From assembly GCF_900107815.1 (NCBI RefSeq), contig NZ_FNRK01000029.1:1-32013 (forward strand): a DNA stretch of 32,013 bases, in the 5' to 3' direction. This stretch comes from Eubacterium aggregans. Lineage in GTDB: Bacteria > Bacillota > Clostridia > Eubacteriales > Eubacteriaceae. The notes below the pieces were generated by a model. It ran no database searches and was not told the origin of the DNA. It saw nothing but the letters and a program-made list of their open reading frames with translations. Both the position numbers and the translations under genes were made by a program. Positions 1-7,224 of this stretch are shown here, piece after piece. The stretch's first letter is position 1. Each line of letters opens with the position of its first letter.

Positions 1-6
1 TGCGGA

Positions 7-100
7 CCATCGGGTACCGGGGCCTATTCGCTCTCGCTCATAGGATAGGCCCCTATGTCTTTGCTTCACGCTTCGCGTTTTGCAAAGCCAACCGCGATGG
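7..100. repeat. Compound inverted-repeat element downstream of htpG
   Basis: The 100 bases after the htpG stop hold nested palindromes. An outer pair CCATCG (7-12) and CGATGG (95-100) encloses a hairpin with 9-bp arms GGGGCCTAT/ATAGGCCCC (about 18-52) and a second one with arms CTTTGC/GCAAAG (about 60-88) around an inner ACGC/GCGT. Neither hairpin is followed by a U-tract on the htpG strand, so this is not a classical terminator. It resembles a REP-like intergenic repeat. What it does is unknown. Confidence 0.45.
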
Positions 101-101
101 C

Positions 102-2042
102 CTATACCATCAATTCACAGATGAGGTTGGAGAAGGCCACGGGGTCTTCGATGGCCATACCTTCAATTAAGAGGGCCTGGTCGTAGAGGAGCTCGGCATA
201 TTTTTTCAGCCGGGCATCGTCCTTGGCTTCGGCGGCTTTTTTCAGGCCGGCAAAGACGGCGTGGTCCCCGTTGATTTCCAGGACCTTTTGGGCCTTCATC
301 ATCATATCCGGGGTCTGGCCCATGGCTTTGGCCTGTTCGGCCAGAACCTTTTCCATTTCCAGGGAAAGGCCTTCGCCGGTGGCGAAGCACACGGGGTGGC
401 TTTTCAGGCGAGTGGAGAGTTTGACCTCAGCCACCTTATCCCCCAGGGCTTCCTTCACGGCGGTTAAAATATCCTTGGATTCTTCGTTCTTTTCTTCCGC
501 TGCTTTCTTTTCTTCTTCGGTGAGCTCGATGCCTAAATCGTCATCGGCCACGGATTTAAATTCCTTTTCGTCGTAGCTCTGGAGGACCTTGAGGGCGAAT
601 TCGTCCACTTCTTCGGTGCACAGCAACACTTCGTAGCCCTTGTCCATGAGCATTTCAATCTGGGGCATCTTTTTGATTTTATCCACGGATTCCCCGGTGG
701 CGTAGTAGATGTACTTCTGATCTTCCTTCATCCGTTCCACGTATTCCTTGAAGGTGGTGGGTTTTTCTTCGGTGGAGCTGGCGAAGAGGACCAGATCCTG
801 GAGCTTGTCCTTATTGGTGCCGAAGTTATCGTACATCCCAAATTTCAGTCGGAGGCCAAAGTTTTTGAAGAAGGCTTCATAGGCTTCCCGATCCTTGAGC
901 ATCCATTCCTTTAATTCGGAAATGATTTTCTTTTCCAGACGCTGGGCGATGGCCTTGAGTTGGCGGTCCTGCTGGAGCATTTCCCGGGAAATATTGAGGG
1001 AGAGGTCCTGGGAATCCACGAGACCCCGGACAAAGCCAAAGTAATCTGGGAGCAGATCCTCACACTTGTCCATGATGAGGACCCCGGAGGAGTAGAGCTG
1101 CAGTCCCCGTTTAAAGTCCTTGGCGTAGAAATTATAAGGCACCTGGGAGGGGATGAAGAGCAGGGCGTTGTAGGATAACAATCCTTCCACGTTGGTGGAG
1201 ATGATTTTAGCCGGATCGGCGTAGTCGTAGAACTTATCCTTATAGAATTGGTTGTACTCGTCGTCCTCTACCTCAGAGCGGCTGCGCTTCCAGATGGGCA
1301 CCATGGAGTTAATGGTTTCATCCTCATAGTACACATCGTACTGGGGTTCGTAATCTTCTTTTTCCTTTTCTTCATCAGTGGCTTCGATAAGGCTTCGCTT
1401 TTCCACATTCATCACGATGGGGTAGCGGATGTAGTCGGAGTAGCGCTTGATGAGTTCCTTTAGCCGCCATTCATCCAGATACTCGGAGTATTTCTCGTCC
1501 TCAGTATCGTCCATGAGCTCTAAGGTGATTTCAGTACCGACCCCATCCTTGTCACATTCGGTGATGGTGTAGCCATCGGCCCCTTCAGATTCCCAGAGAT
1601 AAGCCTGATCGCTGCCGTCCGCCTTGGTGCGTACAGTAATTTTTTTAGACACCATAAAGGCCGAGTAGAAACCTACCCCAAACTGCCCGATGATGTCCAT
1701 GACATCGGTGCCGTCCTGTTCGGCGTTTTCGGTTTTAAAGTCCAAGGAACCACTCTGGGCGATAACGCCCAAATTGTTTTCCAGTTCCTCTTCGGTCATC
1801 CCGATCCCATTATCGGAGATGGTGAGGGTGCGGGCATCCTTATCAGCGGCCACACGGATCTGGTAGTCGCTGCGGCTTAAGCCCGACTCCCCGGTTTTAA
1901 AATAACGCTTGTCGATGGCATCGCTGGCGTTGCTGATGATTTCCCGGAGGAAGATTTCCTTGTTGGTGTAAATGGAATGGATCATGAGGTCCAGGAGCCG
2001 CTTGGATTCAGCCTGGAATTGTTTCTTTGCCATATGTTTCAC
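102..2042 (-). CDS. htpG: Chaperone HtpG (bacterial Hsp90)
   Basis: Cytoplasmic ATP-dependent Hsp90 chaperone that acts as a homodimer. The 646-residue product is slightly longer than E. coli HtpG. The N-terminal GHKL ATPase domain shows its standard motifs in order: [26 protein letters not shown] and GTEITLEL. The middle domain and the helical C-terminal dimerisation domain follow, and the gene appears intact. Two ATGs lie nine bases apart (MKHMAKKQF); a GTGAG-like ribosome binding site sits just upstream and either could be used. The gene is monocistronic on the minus strand. A consensus promoter and a perfect CIRCE operator lie immediately upstream, so HrcA-controlled heat-shock expression is strongly suggested. 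Confidence 0.97.
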   Translation of the reverse strand: MKHMAKKQFQAESKRLLDLMIHSIYTNKEIFLREIISNASDAIDKRYFKTGESGLSRSDYQIRVAADKDARTLTISDNGIGMTEEELENNLGVIAQSGSLDFKTENAEQDGTDVMDIIGQFGVGFYSAFMVSKKITVRTKADGSDQAYLWESEGADGYTITECDKDGVGTEITLELMDDTEDEKYSEYLDEWRLKELIKRYSDYIRYPIVMNVEKRSLIEATDEEKEKEDYEPQYDVYYEDETINSMVPIWKRSRSEVEDDEYNQFYKDKFYDYADPAKIISTNVEGLLSYNALLFIPSQVPYNFYAKDFKRGLQLYSSGVLIMDKCEDLLPDYFGFVRGLVDSQDLSLNISREMLQQDRQLKAIAQRLEKKIISELKEWMLKDREAYEAFFKNFGLRLKFGMYDNFGTNKDKLQDLVLFASSTEEKPTTFKEYVERMKEDQKYIYYATGESVDKIKKMPQIEMLMDKGYEVLLCTEEVDEFALKVLQSYDEKEFKSVADDDLGIELTEEEKKAAEEKNEESKDILTAVKEALGDKVAEVKLSTRLKSHPVCFATGEGLSLEMEKVLAEQAKAMGQTPDMMMKAQKVLEINGDHAVFAGLKKAAEAKDDARLKKYAELLYDQALLIEGMAIEDPVAFSNLICELMV

Positions 2043-2081
2043 TCACTTTCTTTATATTATTCTCAATTTTAATCAAAATTA

Positions 2082-2108
2082 TTAGCACTCTTTATCATTG
2101 AGTGCTAA
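2082..2108 (-). promoter_or_regulatory. CIRCE operator (HrcA binding site) of htpG
   Basis: Perfect inverted repeat TTAGCACTC (2082-2090), nine-base spacer, GAGTGCTAA (2100-2108). This matches the canonical CIRCE consensus exactly. It starts about five bases after the -10 box of the htpG promoter, so bound HrcA would cover the transcription start. CIRCE usually controls groESL and dnaK operons; here it puts htpG in the same regulon. Confidence 0.96.
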
Positions 2109-2112
2109 AGCT

Positions 2113-2141
2113 ATTGTAAGGCATTTTGAGTGAAAAATCAA
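2113..2141 (-). promoter_or_regulatory. Sigma-A promoter of htpG
   Basis: Read on the minus strand: -35 TTGATT (2141-2136), 17-base spacer, -10 TACAAT (2118-2113). Initiation would fall inside or at the edge of the CIRCE element. Confidence 0.85.
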
Positions 2142-2424
2142 TATTTTTCCATCATTCTTAACATGAATTTCAGATTTATTTCAGAAATTTCGTTATTCAC
2201 TTTAAATAAAACCCACTTCAATTCCAATGGATTTAAGGAAAATTTGTACTCAAAGGGTCTATAATAACAAAAATGCCTCTTTGATGAAATGAAATCATCA
2301 TCATTGATCGTCATAGACAAGACAAGAGATGAAGACCCCATGTTTGAGCGATAGGAAGGGAGGGGTACAGGACTCAATTTTTCGATGGCTGTCTTTGTTT
2401 TCCAAGATATGGAGGTTGATTACC
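2142..2424. other. AT-rich intergenic region between htpG and the zinc-ribbon gene
   Basis: This divergent intergenic stretch is AT-rich and carries no convincing gene. A TATAAT at 2260-2265 on the plus strand could be the -10 of the zinc-ribbon gene, but no good -35 lies at the right distance. A 79-codon minus-strand reading frame here (2138-2377) runs towards the htpG promoter and lacks a ribosome binding site. Confidence 0.5.
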
Positions 2425-3177
2425 ATGTTAAAATCCTTTACCCGTAATTATCAGGATGACTCGACGGATGCAGGCTTTCAATTCACCTTTTATTGTGATG
2501 TCTGTGGCGATGGCTACAAAAGCACCTTTATTGAATCGAAAACCTATAAGCAGGGCCAGGGGCTTCGGGGAATTTCCAAGGGATTGGATGTCTTTGGCCA
2601 ATTTGTAGGTGGTCGGCTGGGTAATGTGGGCTATTCCTTAGAACGGGGGGCCAGCATGCTGTCTGAACGCTTTGATGGCATGTCCCCGGACTGGCAGCGG
2701 GAGCATGAGGAGGCATTCTTCGCCGCCCAGGAAGAGGCCCAGGCCCATTTCCACCGCTGTCAGGGCTGTAACCACTACGTCTGCGATACCTGCTTTAATG
2801 AGGAGGCTGGTCTGTGCACCGACTGTGCCCCACGTCAGGATGTGTATGTGGCCCAGGCCCGGGCGGATGCCATGCGTCGCAATATTGACGAGGCCGGCTC
2901 TGAAGCCACGGTGTGGACGGGCACCATCGAGGAAAAGGCCACCATCTGCCCCGCCTGTGGCAAGCCCGCAGGCAGCGGTAAATTCTGCAGCCATTGTGGG
3001 GCATCCATGGCCCTTCCCAAATGTCAAAACTGCGGTGCGCCGGTATCGAGTACCCTGAAATTCTGTCTGGAATGCGGAGCGAAGCTGGCTGGTGGAGCCC
3101 CTGGCCTCTGCCCCCAATGTGGTACCCAAAACGATCCCGGCACTAAATTTTGTGGGGAATGCGGGAATAAACTATAA
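2425..3177 (+). CDS. Multi-zinc-ribbon protein
   Basis: A 250-residue protein dominated by CxxC pairs. An N-terminal knuckle (C24/C27) precedes a Gly-rich segment. A central cluster (C112, C115, C120, C123, C131, C134) could bind two metals. Three C-terminal zinc ribbons follow (C175/C178 with C188/C191; C200/C203 with C214/C217; C229/C232 with C243/C246), of the double-zinc-ribbon (DZANK) type. No membrane segment or enzyme motif is seen. The start at 2425 is preferred over the upstream in-frame ATG at 2329 because GGAGG lies nine bases before it. Zinc binding and probable protein or nucleic acid interaction are inferred from the ribbons; the specific role is unknown. It is followed by a terminator, so it is probably monocistronic. 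Confidence 0.85.
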   Translation: MLKSFTRNYQDDSTDAGFQFTFYCDVCGDGYKSTFIESKTYKQGQGLRGISKGLDVFGQFVGGRLGNVGYSLERGASMLSERFDGMSPDWQREHEEAFFAAQEEAQAHFHRCQGCNHYVCDTCFNEEAGLCTDCAPRQDVYVAQARADAMRRNIDEAGSEATVWTGTIEEKATICPACGKPAGSGKFCSHCGASMALPKCQNCGAPVSSTLKFCLECGAKLAGGAPGLCPQCGTQNDPGTKFCGECGNKL

Positions 3178-3186
3178 TGGTACTTT

Positions 3187-3213
3187 AAGAGCTCCTTAAG
3201 GGGGCTCTTTTTT
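3187..3213 (+). terminator. Intrinsic terminator of the zinc-ribbon gene
   Basis: Nine-bp stem AAGAGCTCC/GGGGCTCTT (one T-G pair), five-base loop, then a run of T, ten bases after the stop codon. Confidence 0.85.
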
Positions 3214-3274
3214 ATGAATTCCTTAAGTTCTATCTTATATAGTGGATAAAAACGAAAGGTTGGTTATCCTAACA

Positions 3275-4243
3275 ATGAATCGAAAAGAATACCCCATTAA
3301 CCCCTTAAAAATCGCCATCATTGGCTGTGGCATGGTGGGCTCCTCCTCAGCCTTTGCCCTGATGCAAAGCGGCCTGTTCTCCGAGATGGTCCTCATCGAT
3401 GCCAATCGGGACCGGGCCGAGGGTGAGGCCATGGATTTAAGCCATGGGCTACCCTTCGCCCGCCCCATGAATATTTACGCCGGGGATTATGATGATATCG
3501 TCAATGCGGCCATCATCGTGGTGACCGCCGGTGCCGCCCAGAAACCCGGGGAGACCCGCCTGGATCTGGTCCGGAAAAACGTCGCTATTTTCAAATCCAT
3601 CATTCCTGAAATTGCCAGTCGGCAGTGCGAGGGAATCCTCCTCATCGTATCGAATCCGGTGGACATCCTGACCTATACAGCCATCCGTCTGTCGGGCTTT
3701 CCAGAAAATCGGGTGATTGGATCGGGGACCGTCCTGGATTCCGGTCGGTTTAAGTATCTCCTGGGCCAGCATCTCAGTGTGGACAGCCGGAATATCCACG
3801 CCTTTATCATTGGCGAGCACGGGGATTCGGAGCTGGCGGTATGGTCCGGAGCCAGCGTCTCCGGGGTTCCCATCCACGATTTCTGTGAAATGCGGGGACA
3901 CATGGACCACGACGGTGCCATGGAACGGCTGTATCAGGACGTAAAGGACAGCGCCTACGCCATTATCAAACGCAAGGGAGCCACCTATTACGGGGTGGCC
4001 ATGGCGGTCCGCCGAATCTGCGAATCCATCGTCCGGGATGAAAAGTCCGTTCTTCCCATCTCCAGCATGGTCCACCATAAATATGGAATTGATGATATTG
4101 TGCTGAGCTTACCCGCCATTGTAGGCTCCGAGGGGGTGGAGGCCATCGTCCCCACACCCTTATCCCCAGAGGAAATCCAAAAGCTCCAGGCCTCAGCCAA
4201 TACCCTCAAGGCCGTGGCAGAGGAAGTCTTTACTGATGCATAA
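3275..4243 (+). CDS. ldh: L-lactate dehydrogenase
   Basis: Reduces pyruvate to L-lactate with NADH, regenerating NAD+ in fermentation. The 322-residue protein has the Rossmann motif GCGMVGSS (17-24), catalytic Arg95 in GETR, the NPVD motif (127-130) and catalytic His182 in GEHGD. Gln89 in the substrate loop (QKPGETR) marks lactate rather than malate specificity, since malate dehydrogenases have Arg there. The start is not certain: a GTG at 3242 would add 11 residues but has no ribosome binding site and overlaps a possible -10 (TATAGT, about 3237-3242). The ATG at 3275 gives the usual family N terminus. The gene stands alone between two terminators. Confidence 0.93.
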   Translation: MNRKEYPINPLKIAIIGCGMVGSSSAFALMQSGLFSEMVLIDANRDRAEGEAMDLSHGLPFARPMNIYAGDYDDIVNAAIIVVTAGAAQKPGETRLDLVRKNVAIFKSIIPEIASRQCEGILLIVSNPVDILTYTAIRLSGFPENRVIGSGTVLDSGRFKYLLGQHLSVDSRNIHAFIIGEHGDSELAVWSGASVSGVPIHDFCEMRGHMDHDGAMERLYQDVKDSAYAIIKRKGATYYGVAMAVRRICESIVRDEKSVLPISSMVHHKYGIDDIVLSLPAIVGSEGVEAIVPTPLSPEEIQKLQASANTLKAVAEEVFTDA

Positions 4244-4260
4244 AGCCACAGCCCTTTTTC

Positions 4261-4289
4261 TTGACAGGTGAAGACACCTTTGTTATAGT
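4261..4289 (+). promoter_or_regulatory. Strong sigma-A promoter downstream of ldh
   Basis: Consensus -35 TTGACA (4261-4266), 17-base spacer, -10 TATAGT (4284-4289). The spacer contains an inverted repeat AGGTG-AAGA-CACCT, a possible operator. A transcript would start near 4296 and meet a strong terminator about 80 bases later. Confidence 0.8.
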
Positions 4290-4295
4290 GATAAA

Positions 4296-4377
4296 AAAGA
4301 ATCGAACACAACGGTGTGCCTGAATTTAGAATACTGCCGAAGACAAAGCTTATTTGTTTTTGGCAGTATTTTTTTTT
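4296..4377 (+). ncRNA. Putative short leader RNA or sRNA upstream of pabA
   Basis: The stretch between the promoter at 4261-4289 and the terminator ending at 4377 would give a transcript of about 80 bases with no convincing reading frame. It contains a small CACA/TGTG hairpin followed by the terminator hairpin. It could be an independent small RNA or an attenuated leader of pabABC. The same hairpin could also end ldh transcription. No known RNA family was recognised. Confidence 0.45.
4330..4377 (+). terminator. Strong intrinsic terminator between ldh and pabA
   Basis: Stem AATACTGCC (4330-4338) with GGCAGTATT (4362-4370), extended inward by AAGACAAA/TTTGTTTT, followed by an uninterrupted T run to 4377. 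It can end both ldh read-through and the transcript from the promoter at 4261. Confidence 0.9.
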
Positions 4378-4382
4378 CGCGT

Positions 4383-4512
4383 AAGCTAACAGAAGTATGA
4401 AGGTGTGGTTAATAAGGGGCGTTAAAAGCTTGCTTTTATAAGAGTCTTGTTAGCCATACCTTCACACGGCGCAGCCGTGAACGAGTGCAGGTGCAAAGCA
4501 CCGGAACGAGTT
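4383..4512. repeat. Palindromic repeat module upstream of pabA
   Basis: An imperfect inverted repeat pairs GTATGAAGGTGTGG (about 4396-4409) with CCATACCTTCACAC (about 4453-4467). A second pair, GCTAACA and TGTTAGC, crosses it, so the two cannot nest. An inner AAAAGC/GCTTTT hairpin lies between the arms. Two compact hairpins follow, ACGGC/GCCGT (4466-4478) and GGTGC/GCACC (4490-4502), each trailed by GAACGAG 25 bases apart. The layout suggests a mobile or REP-like repeat, or a structured leader. Confidence 0.55.
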
Positions 4513-4540
4513 ATACTTATTTCTAAGAAACGGAGCAAAA

Positions 4541-5149
4541 ATGTACCTACTAATTGATAACTACGATTCCTTCGTTTATAATTTAGCGGCTTATTTAAGG
4601 GAGGAGGGCGCCAATGTCCAGGTTACTCGGTGCGATGCCCTCCGCCGAGCCGCAATCGAGACCCTTTACCAAGGGCATCAGCTGGAGGGGATCATCATCT
4701 CCCCGGGGCCGAAGCGCCCAGAGGAAAACCATATTGTCCGGGATATCCTTCGGGACTACGAGGGCCGGGTTCCCATCCTTGGGGTCTGCCTGGGCCATCA
4801 GATGATCGCCCATCACTACGGTGCGGCCATTGAAAAGGGGGAGCGGCCCATGCACGGGAAGGTGACTCAAATCACCCATACGGGGTCCCCCTTGTTTAAG
4901 AAGATCCCCCAAACATTCCAGGTGACCCGTTACCACTCCCTGGTGGTGGCCCCGGAGACCCTTCCCGGGGACCTTCGCATCGATGGGGTAGATGCCCAGG
5001 GCACCATTATGGCCATTGGGCATCGGAAGCATCCCATTTACGGCGTGCAGTTTCATCCCGAAGCCGTCATGACGGAATTTGGCCATCAGCTCGTCCGAAA
5101 TTTTATGACCATTTGTCAAGGAGAACAGAATGACGACCCACGTTCGTAA
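4541..5149 (+). CDS. pabA: Aminodeoxychorismate synthase, glutamine amidotransferase subunit
   Basis: A 202-residue class I glutamine amidotransferase that supplies ammonia to the chorismate-binding partner. The triad is visible: nucleophile Cys83 in GVCLGHQ, and His172 and Glu174 in FHPEAV. The oxyanion segment ISPGPKRPEE is also present. Such subunits can serve PabB, TrpE or both. Here the downstream genes are pabB and pabC, so folate-branch use is likely. The start has AACGGAG upstream at suitable spacing. Its 3' end overlaps pabB by 20 bases, implying translational coupling. Confidence 0.92.
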   Translation: MYLLIDNYDSFVYNLAAYLREEGANVQVTRCDALRRAAIETLYQGHQLEGIIISPGPKRPEENHIVRDILRDYEGRVPILGVCLGHQMIAHHYGAAIEKGERPMHGKVTQITHTGSPLFKKIPQTFQVTRYHSLVVAPETLPGDLRIDGVDAQGTIMAIGHRKHPIYGVQFHPEAVMTEFGHQLVRNFMTICQGEQNDDPRS

Positions 5150-6506
5150 ATTGGAACTTAAAAAAACACCTGAGGAAATTTATACCATCTGCAAGGATTA
5201 TGCCATGTGCAGCATCCTGGATTCCTCCCTGGTGGGGGACAATGGCCGATATTCACTGGTCGGCCTTCACCCCTACCTGATTTTAAAGGAGGAGGACGGC
5301 ATTACCTACGAAAACGGAAGAGCCATCGACATCCCCTTTGAAGAACGGTTAAACGCCATCTTAGAAGAAAACCGAAGCGATAATCTTTCGGTATTGCCCA
5401 TGATTGCCGGCGGCATTGGCTACTTTAGCTACGATTTTGGGTGTAAATTTGAAAAAATCTCCCTATCCCACCCCAAGGAGGTGCGAATTCCAGAGGCCCT
5501 TTTCTGCTTCTATGACGACTATCTGATCCTCGATCGCCTAAAAAAGGAAGTTTATCTGGCCAGCTCCAAAGGGCTGCCCACATGGGAGCATAATATAAAA
5601 ACCTTGCTGGAAAAACTGAGCCACCCCCCTAAACCCCAGGGTGCGGTCCACCGGGGTGCGGCCCAGCAATCTTTTAATTTTTCCAGGGAAGATTACGAAA
5701 AAACCGTAAAAAAAATGATTGACCATATCGTGGAGGGGGATATCTATATCGCCAATCTCACCCAGCAAATGCAGGTGCACTGTGAGATGGATGCCTTTGA
5801 GTTGTTTTTAAGGATGCGAAAAACCAATCCCTCACCCTTTGGGGCCTACCTCCATTACGGTGATTTTGAGATTGTCAGTGCTTCCCCGGAACGCTTTCTT
5901 TTAATTAAGGATGGCATGATCGAAACCAAGCCTATTAAGGGAACCCGTCCCCGAGGGAAAAACACTGCAGAGGATCGGCAGCTGCGGGAGGAATTGGAGC
6001 AATCCGGCAAGGACCATAGCGAGCTTTTGATGATCGTCGATTTGGAGCGAAACGACCTGAACCGAATCTGTGAAGCCGGGTCTGTTAAGGTTGTGGACCC
6101 CTTTGCCATCCACTCCTTTGCCACCGTCCATCATCTGGTGACCACGGTTATTGGGAAAATTAAAAAGGAATGCTCTTTTGACCAAATTTTAAGGGCTGTT
6201 TTCCCCGGGGGCTCCATCACCGGGGCACCCAAAATCGAATCCATGAAGATCATCGATCAGCTGGAGCACAGCCGGCGGGGGCTTTACACCGGTTCCATCG
6301 GTTATCTCTCCTTCGATGGCAGCTGCGACCTGAATATCGTCATCCGAACTGCAGTCATTCAGAATCAAAAACACCATATTGGAATTGGGGGCGGCATCAC
6401 TTGTGAATCAGACCCAGCCGCAGAATATGCGGAAACCCTCCAAAAGGCCAAGGCGTTTTCAGATATTTATTGGGGGAGGGACTACTGTGCATCCATTAAC
6501 GCCTGA
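5130..6506 (+). CDS. pabB: Aminodeoxychorismate synthase, component I
   Basis: Converts chorismate and ammonia to 4-amino-4-deoxychorismate, a precursor of p-aminobenzoate and folate. The 458-residue protein has the chorismate-binding fold. PIKGTRPRG at about 268-276 carries Lys270; PabB enzymes have this lysine where TrpE anthranilate synthases have alanine, which separates the two. Other family motifs are DLERNDL, the FPGGSITGAPK loop and the C-terminal GIGGGITCESDP. A ribosome binding site (AAGGAG) lies within the end of pabA. The 3' end overlaps pabC by 20 bases. Together with the neighbours this is a complete PABA operon. Confidence 0.94.
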   Translation: MTTHVRKLELKKTPEEIYTICKDYAMCSILDSSLVGDNGRYSLVGLHPYLILKEEDGITYENGRAIDIPFEERLNAILEENRSDNLSVLPMIAGGIGYFSYDFGCKFEKISLSHPKEVRIPEALFCFYDDYLILDRLKKEVYLASSKGLPTWEHNIKTLLEKLSHPPKPQGAVHRGAAQQSFNFSREDYEKTVKKMIDHIVEGDIYIANLTQQMQVHCEMDAFELFLRMRKTNPSPFGAYLHYGDFEIVSASPERFLLIKDGMIETKPIKGTRPRGKNTAEDRQLREELEQSGKDHSELLMIVDLERNDLNRICEAGSVKVVDPFAIHSFATVHHLVTTVIGKIKKECSFDQILRAVFPGGSITGAPKIESMKIIDQLEHSRRGLYTGSIGYLSFDGSCDLNIVIRTAVIQNQKHHIGIGGGITCESDPAAEYAETLQKAKAFSDIYWGRDYCASINA

Positions 6507-7224
6507 TTCAGGCTTCCAATTTGGTTTAGGGGTATTTGAAACCATCGCCGTTGAAGGGGGACAGGCGCTTTTTTTAGACTCACATCTGGATCGTCTGGAA
6601 TCCGGGCTTGGGGCACTGGCCCTCTCCAATCCCCGCTACCACCGTGAAGCAGTCCGCGCCCAACTGGTGGCACTCGCCAGGGGGCAGCAGCACATCGCCA
6701 TAAAAATCCTAGTGACGGCTGAAAATATGTGGGTGCAGAAACGGGATAACCCCTACACTGAGGCACTCTATGAAAAAGGGGCTCACATCACCATGAGCCC
6801 CGTACTGCGCAATGAAACTTCACCCCTGACCTACATCAAATCCTGTAATTATGGGGACCTCTATCTGGAAAAGCAGCGGACCAAGGCCCTGGGCTACGAT
6901 GAGGTCATCTTTACCAATACCAGGGGAGAGGTGACCGAGGGTGCCGTGTCCAACCTCTTCGGGATCAAGCAGGGCCAGATTATCACTCCCCCGGTTTCCT
7001 GTGGTCTGCTCAATGGGGTGCTGCGTCAGTTTTTAATGGAAAAGTTCCCCATTCGGGAGGAAATCATCACCCCGGAAACCCTGACCCATTGTGATGAAGT
7101 CTTCCTGACGAATTCCCTCATGGGGGTACTTCCTGTGCGTGGGTATCGGGATCGGGTTTATGCCATGGCGCAGGGGGCCGCGATTCGGGAGGCCTATTGT
7201 CGCCAGATAGCATCAAAAGATTAA
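6487..7224 (+). CDS. pabC: Aminodeoxychorismate lyase (PLP fold type IV)
   Basis: Cleaves 4-amino-4-deoxychorismate to p-aminobenzoate and pyruvate. The 245-residue protein belongs to the branched-chain aminotransferase-like PLP family. Lys118 in TYIKSCNY is the likely Schiff-base lysine, and the EGAVSNLF segment (151-158) carries the family glutamate. The GTG at 6487 is chosen because GGGGAGGG lies six bases upstream and the encoded N terminus aligns with family starts; an in-frame extension back to 6379 lies inside pabB. Annotation as a D-amino acid aminotransferase is possible by homology, but the operon context favours PabC. The stop codon overlaps that of the convergent ABC-F gene. Confidence 0.9.
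   Translation: MHPLTPDSGFQFGLGVFETIAVEGGQALFLDSHLDRLESGLGALALSNPRYHREAVRAQLVALARGQQHIAIKILVTAENMWVQKRDNPYTEALYEKGAHITMSPVLRNETSPLTYIKSCNYGDLYLEKQRTKALGYDEVIFTNTRGEVTEGAVSNLFGIKQGQIITPPVSCGLLNGVLRQFLMEKFPIREEIITPETLTHCDEVFLTNSLMGVLPVRGYRDRVYAMAQGAAIREAYCRQIASKD

Noticed and set aside
2638-3129. 163-codon minus-strand frame over the zinc-ribbon gene
   Set aside because: The opposite strand encodes eight ordered CxxC pairs with a good ribosome binding site; the antisense frame has neither.
3449-4078. 209-codon open frame antisense to ldh
   Set aside because: It lies fully inside a well-supported lactate dehydrogenase gene, has no ribosome binding site and no recognisable domain. GC-rich third positions produce such shadows.
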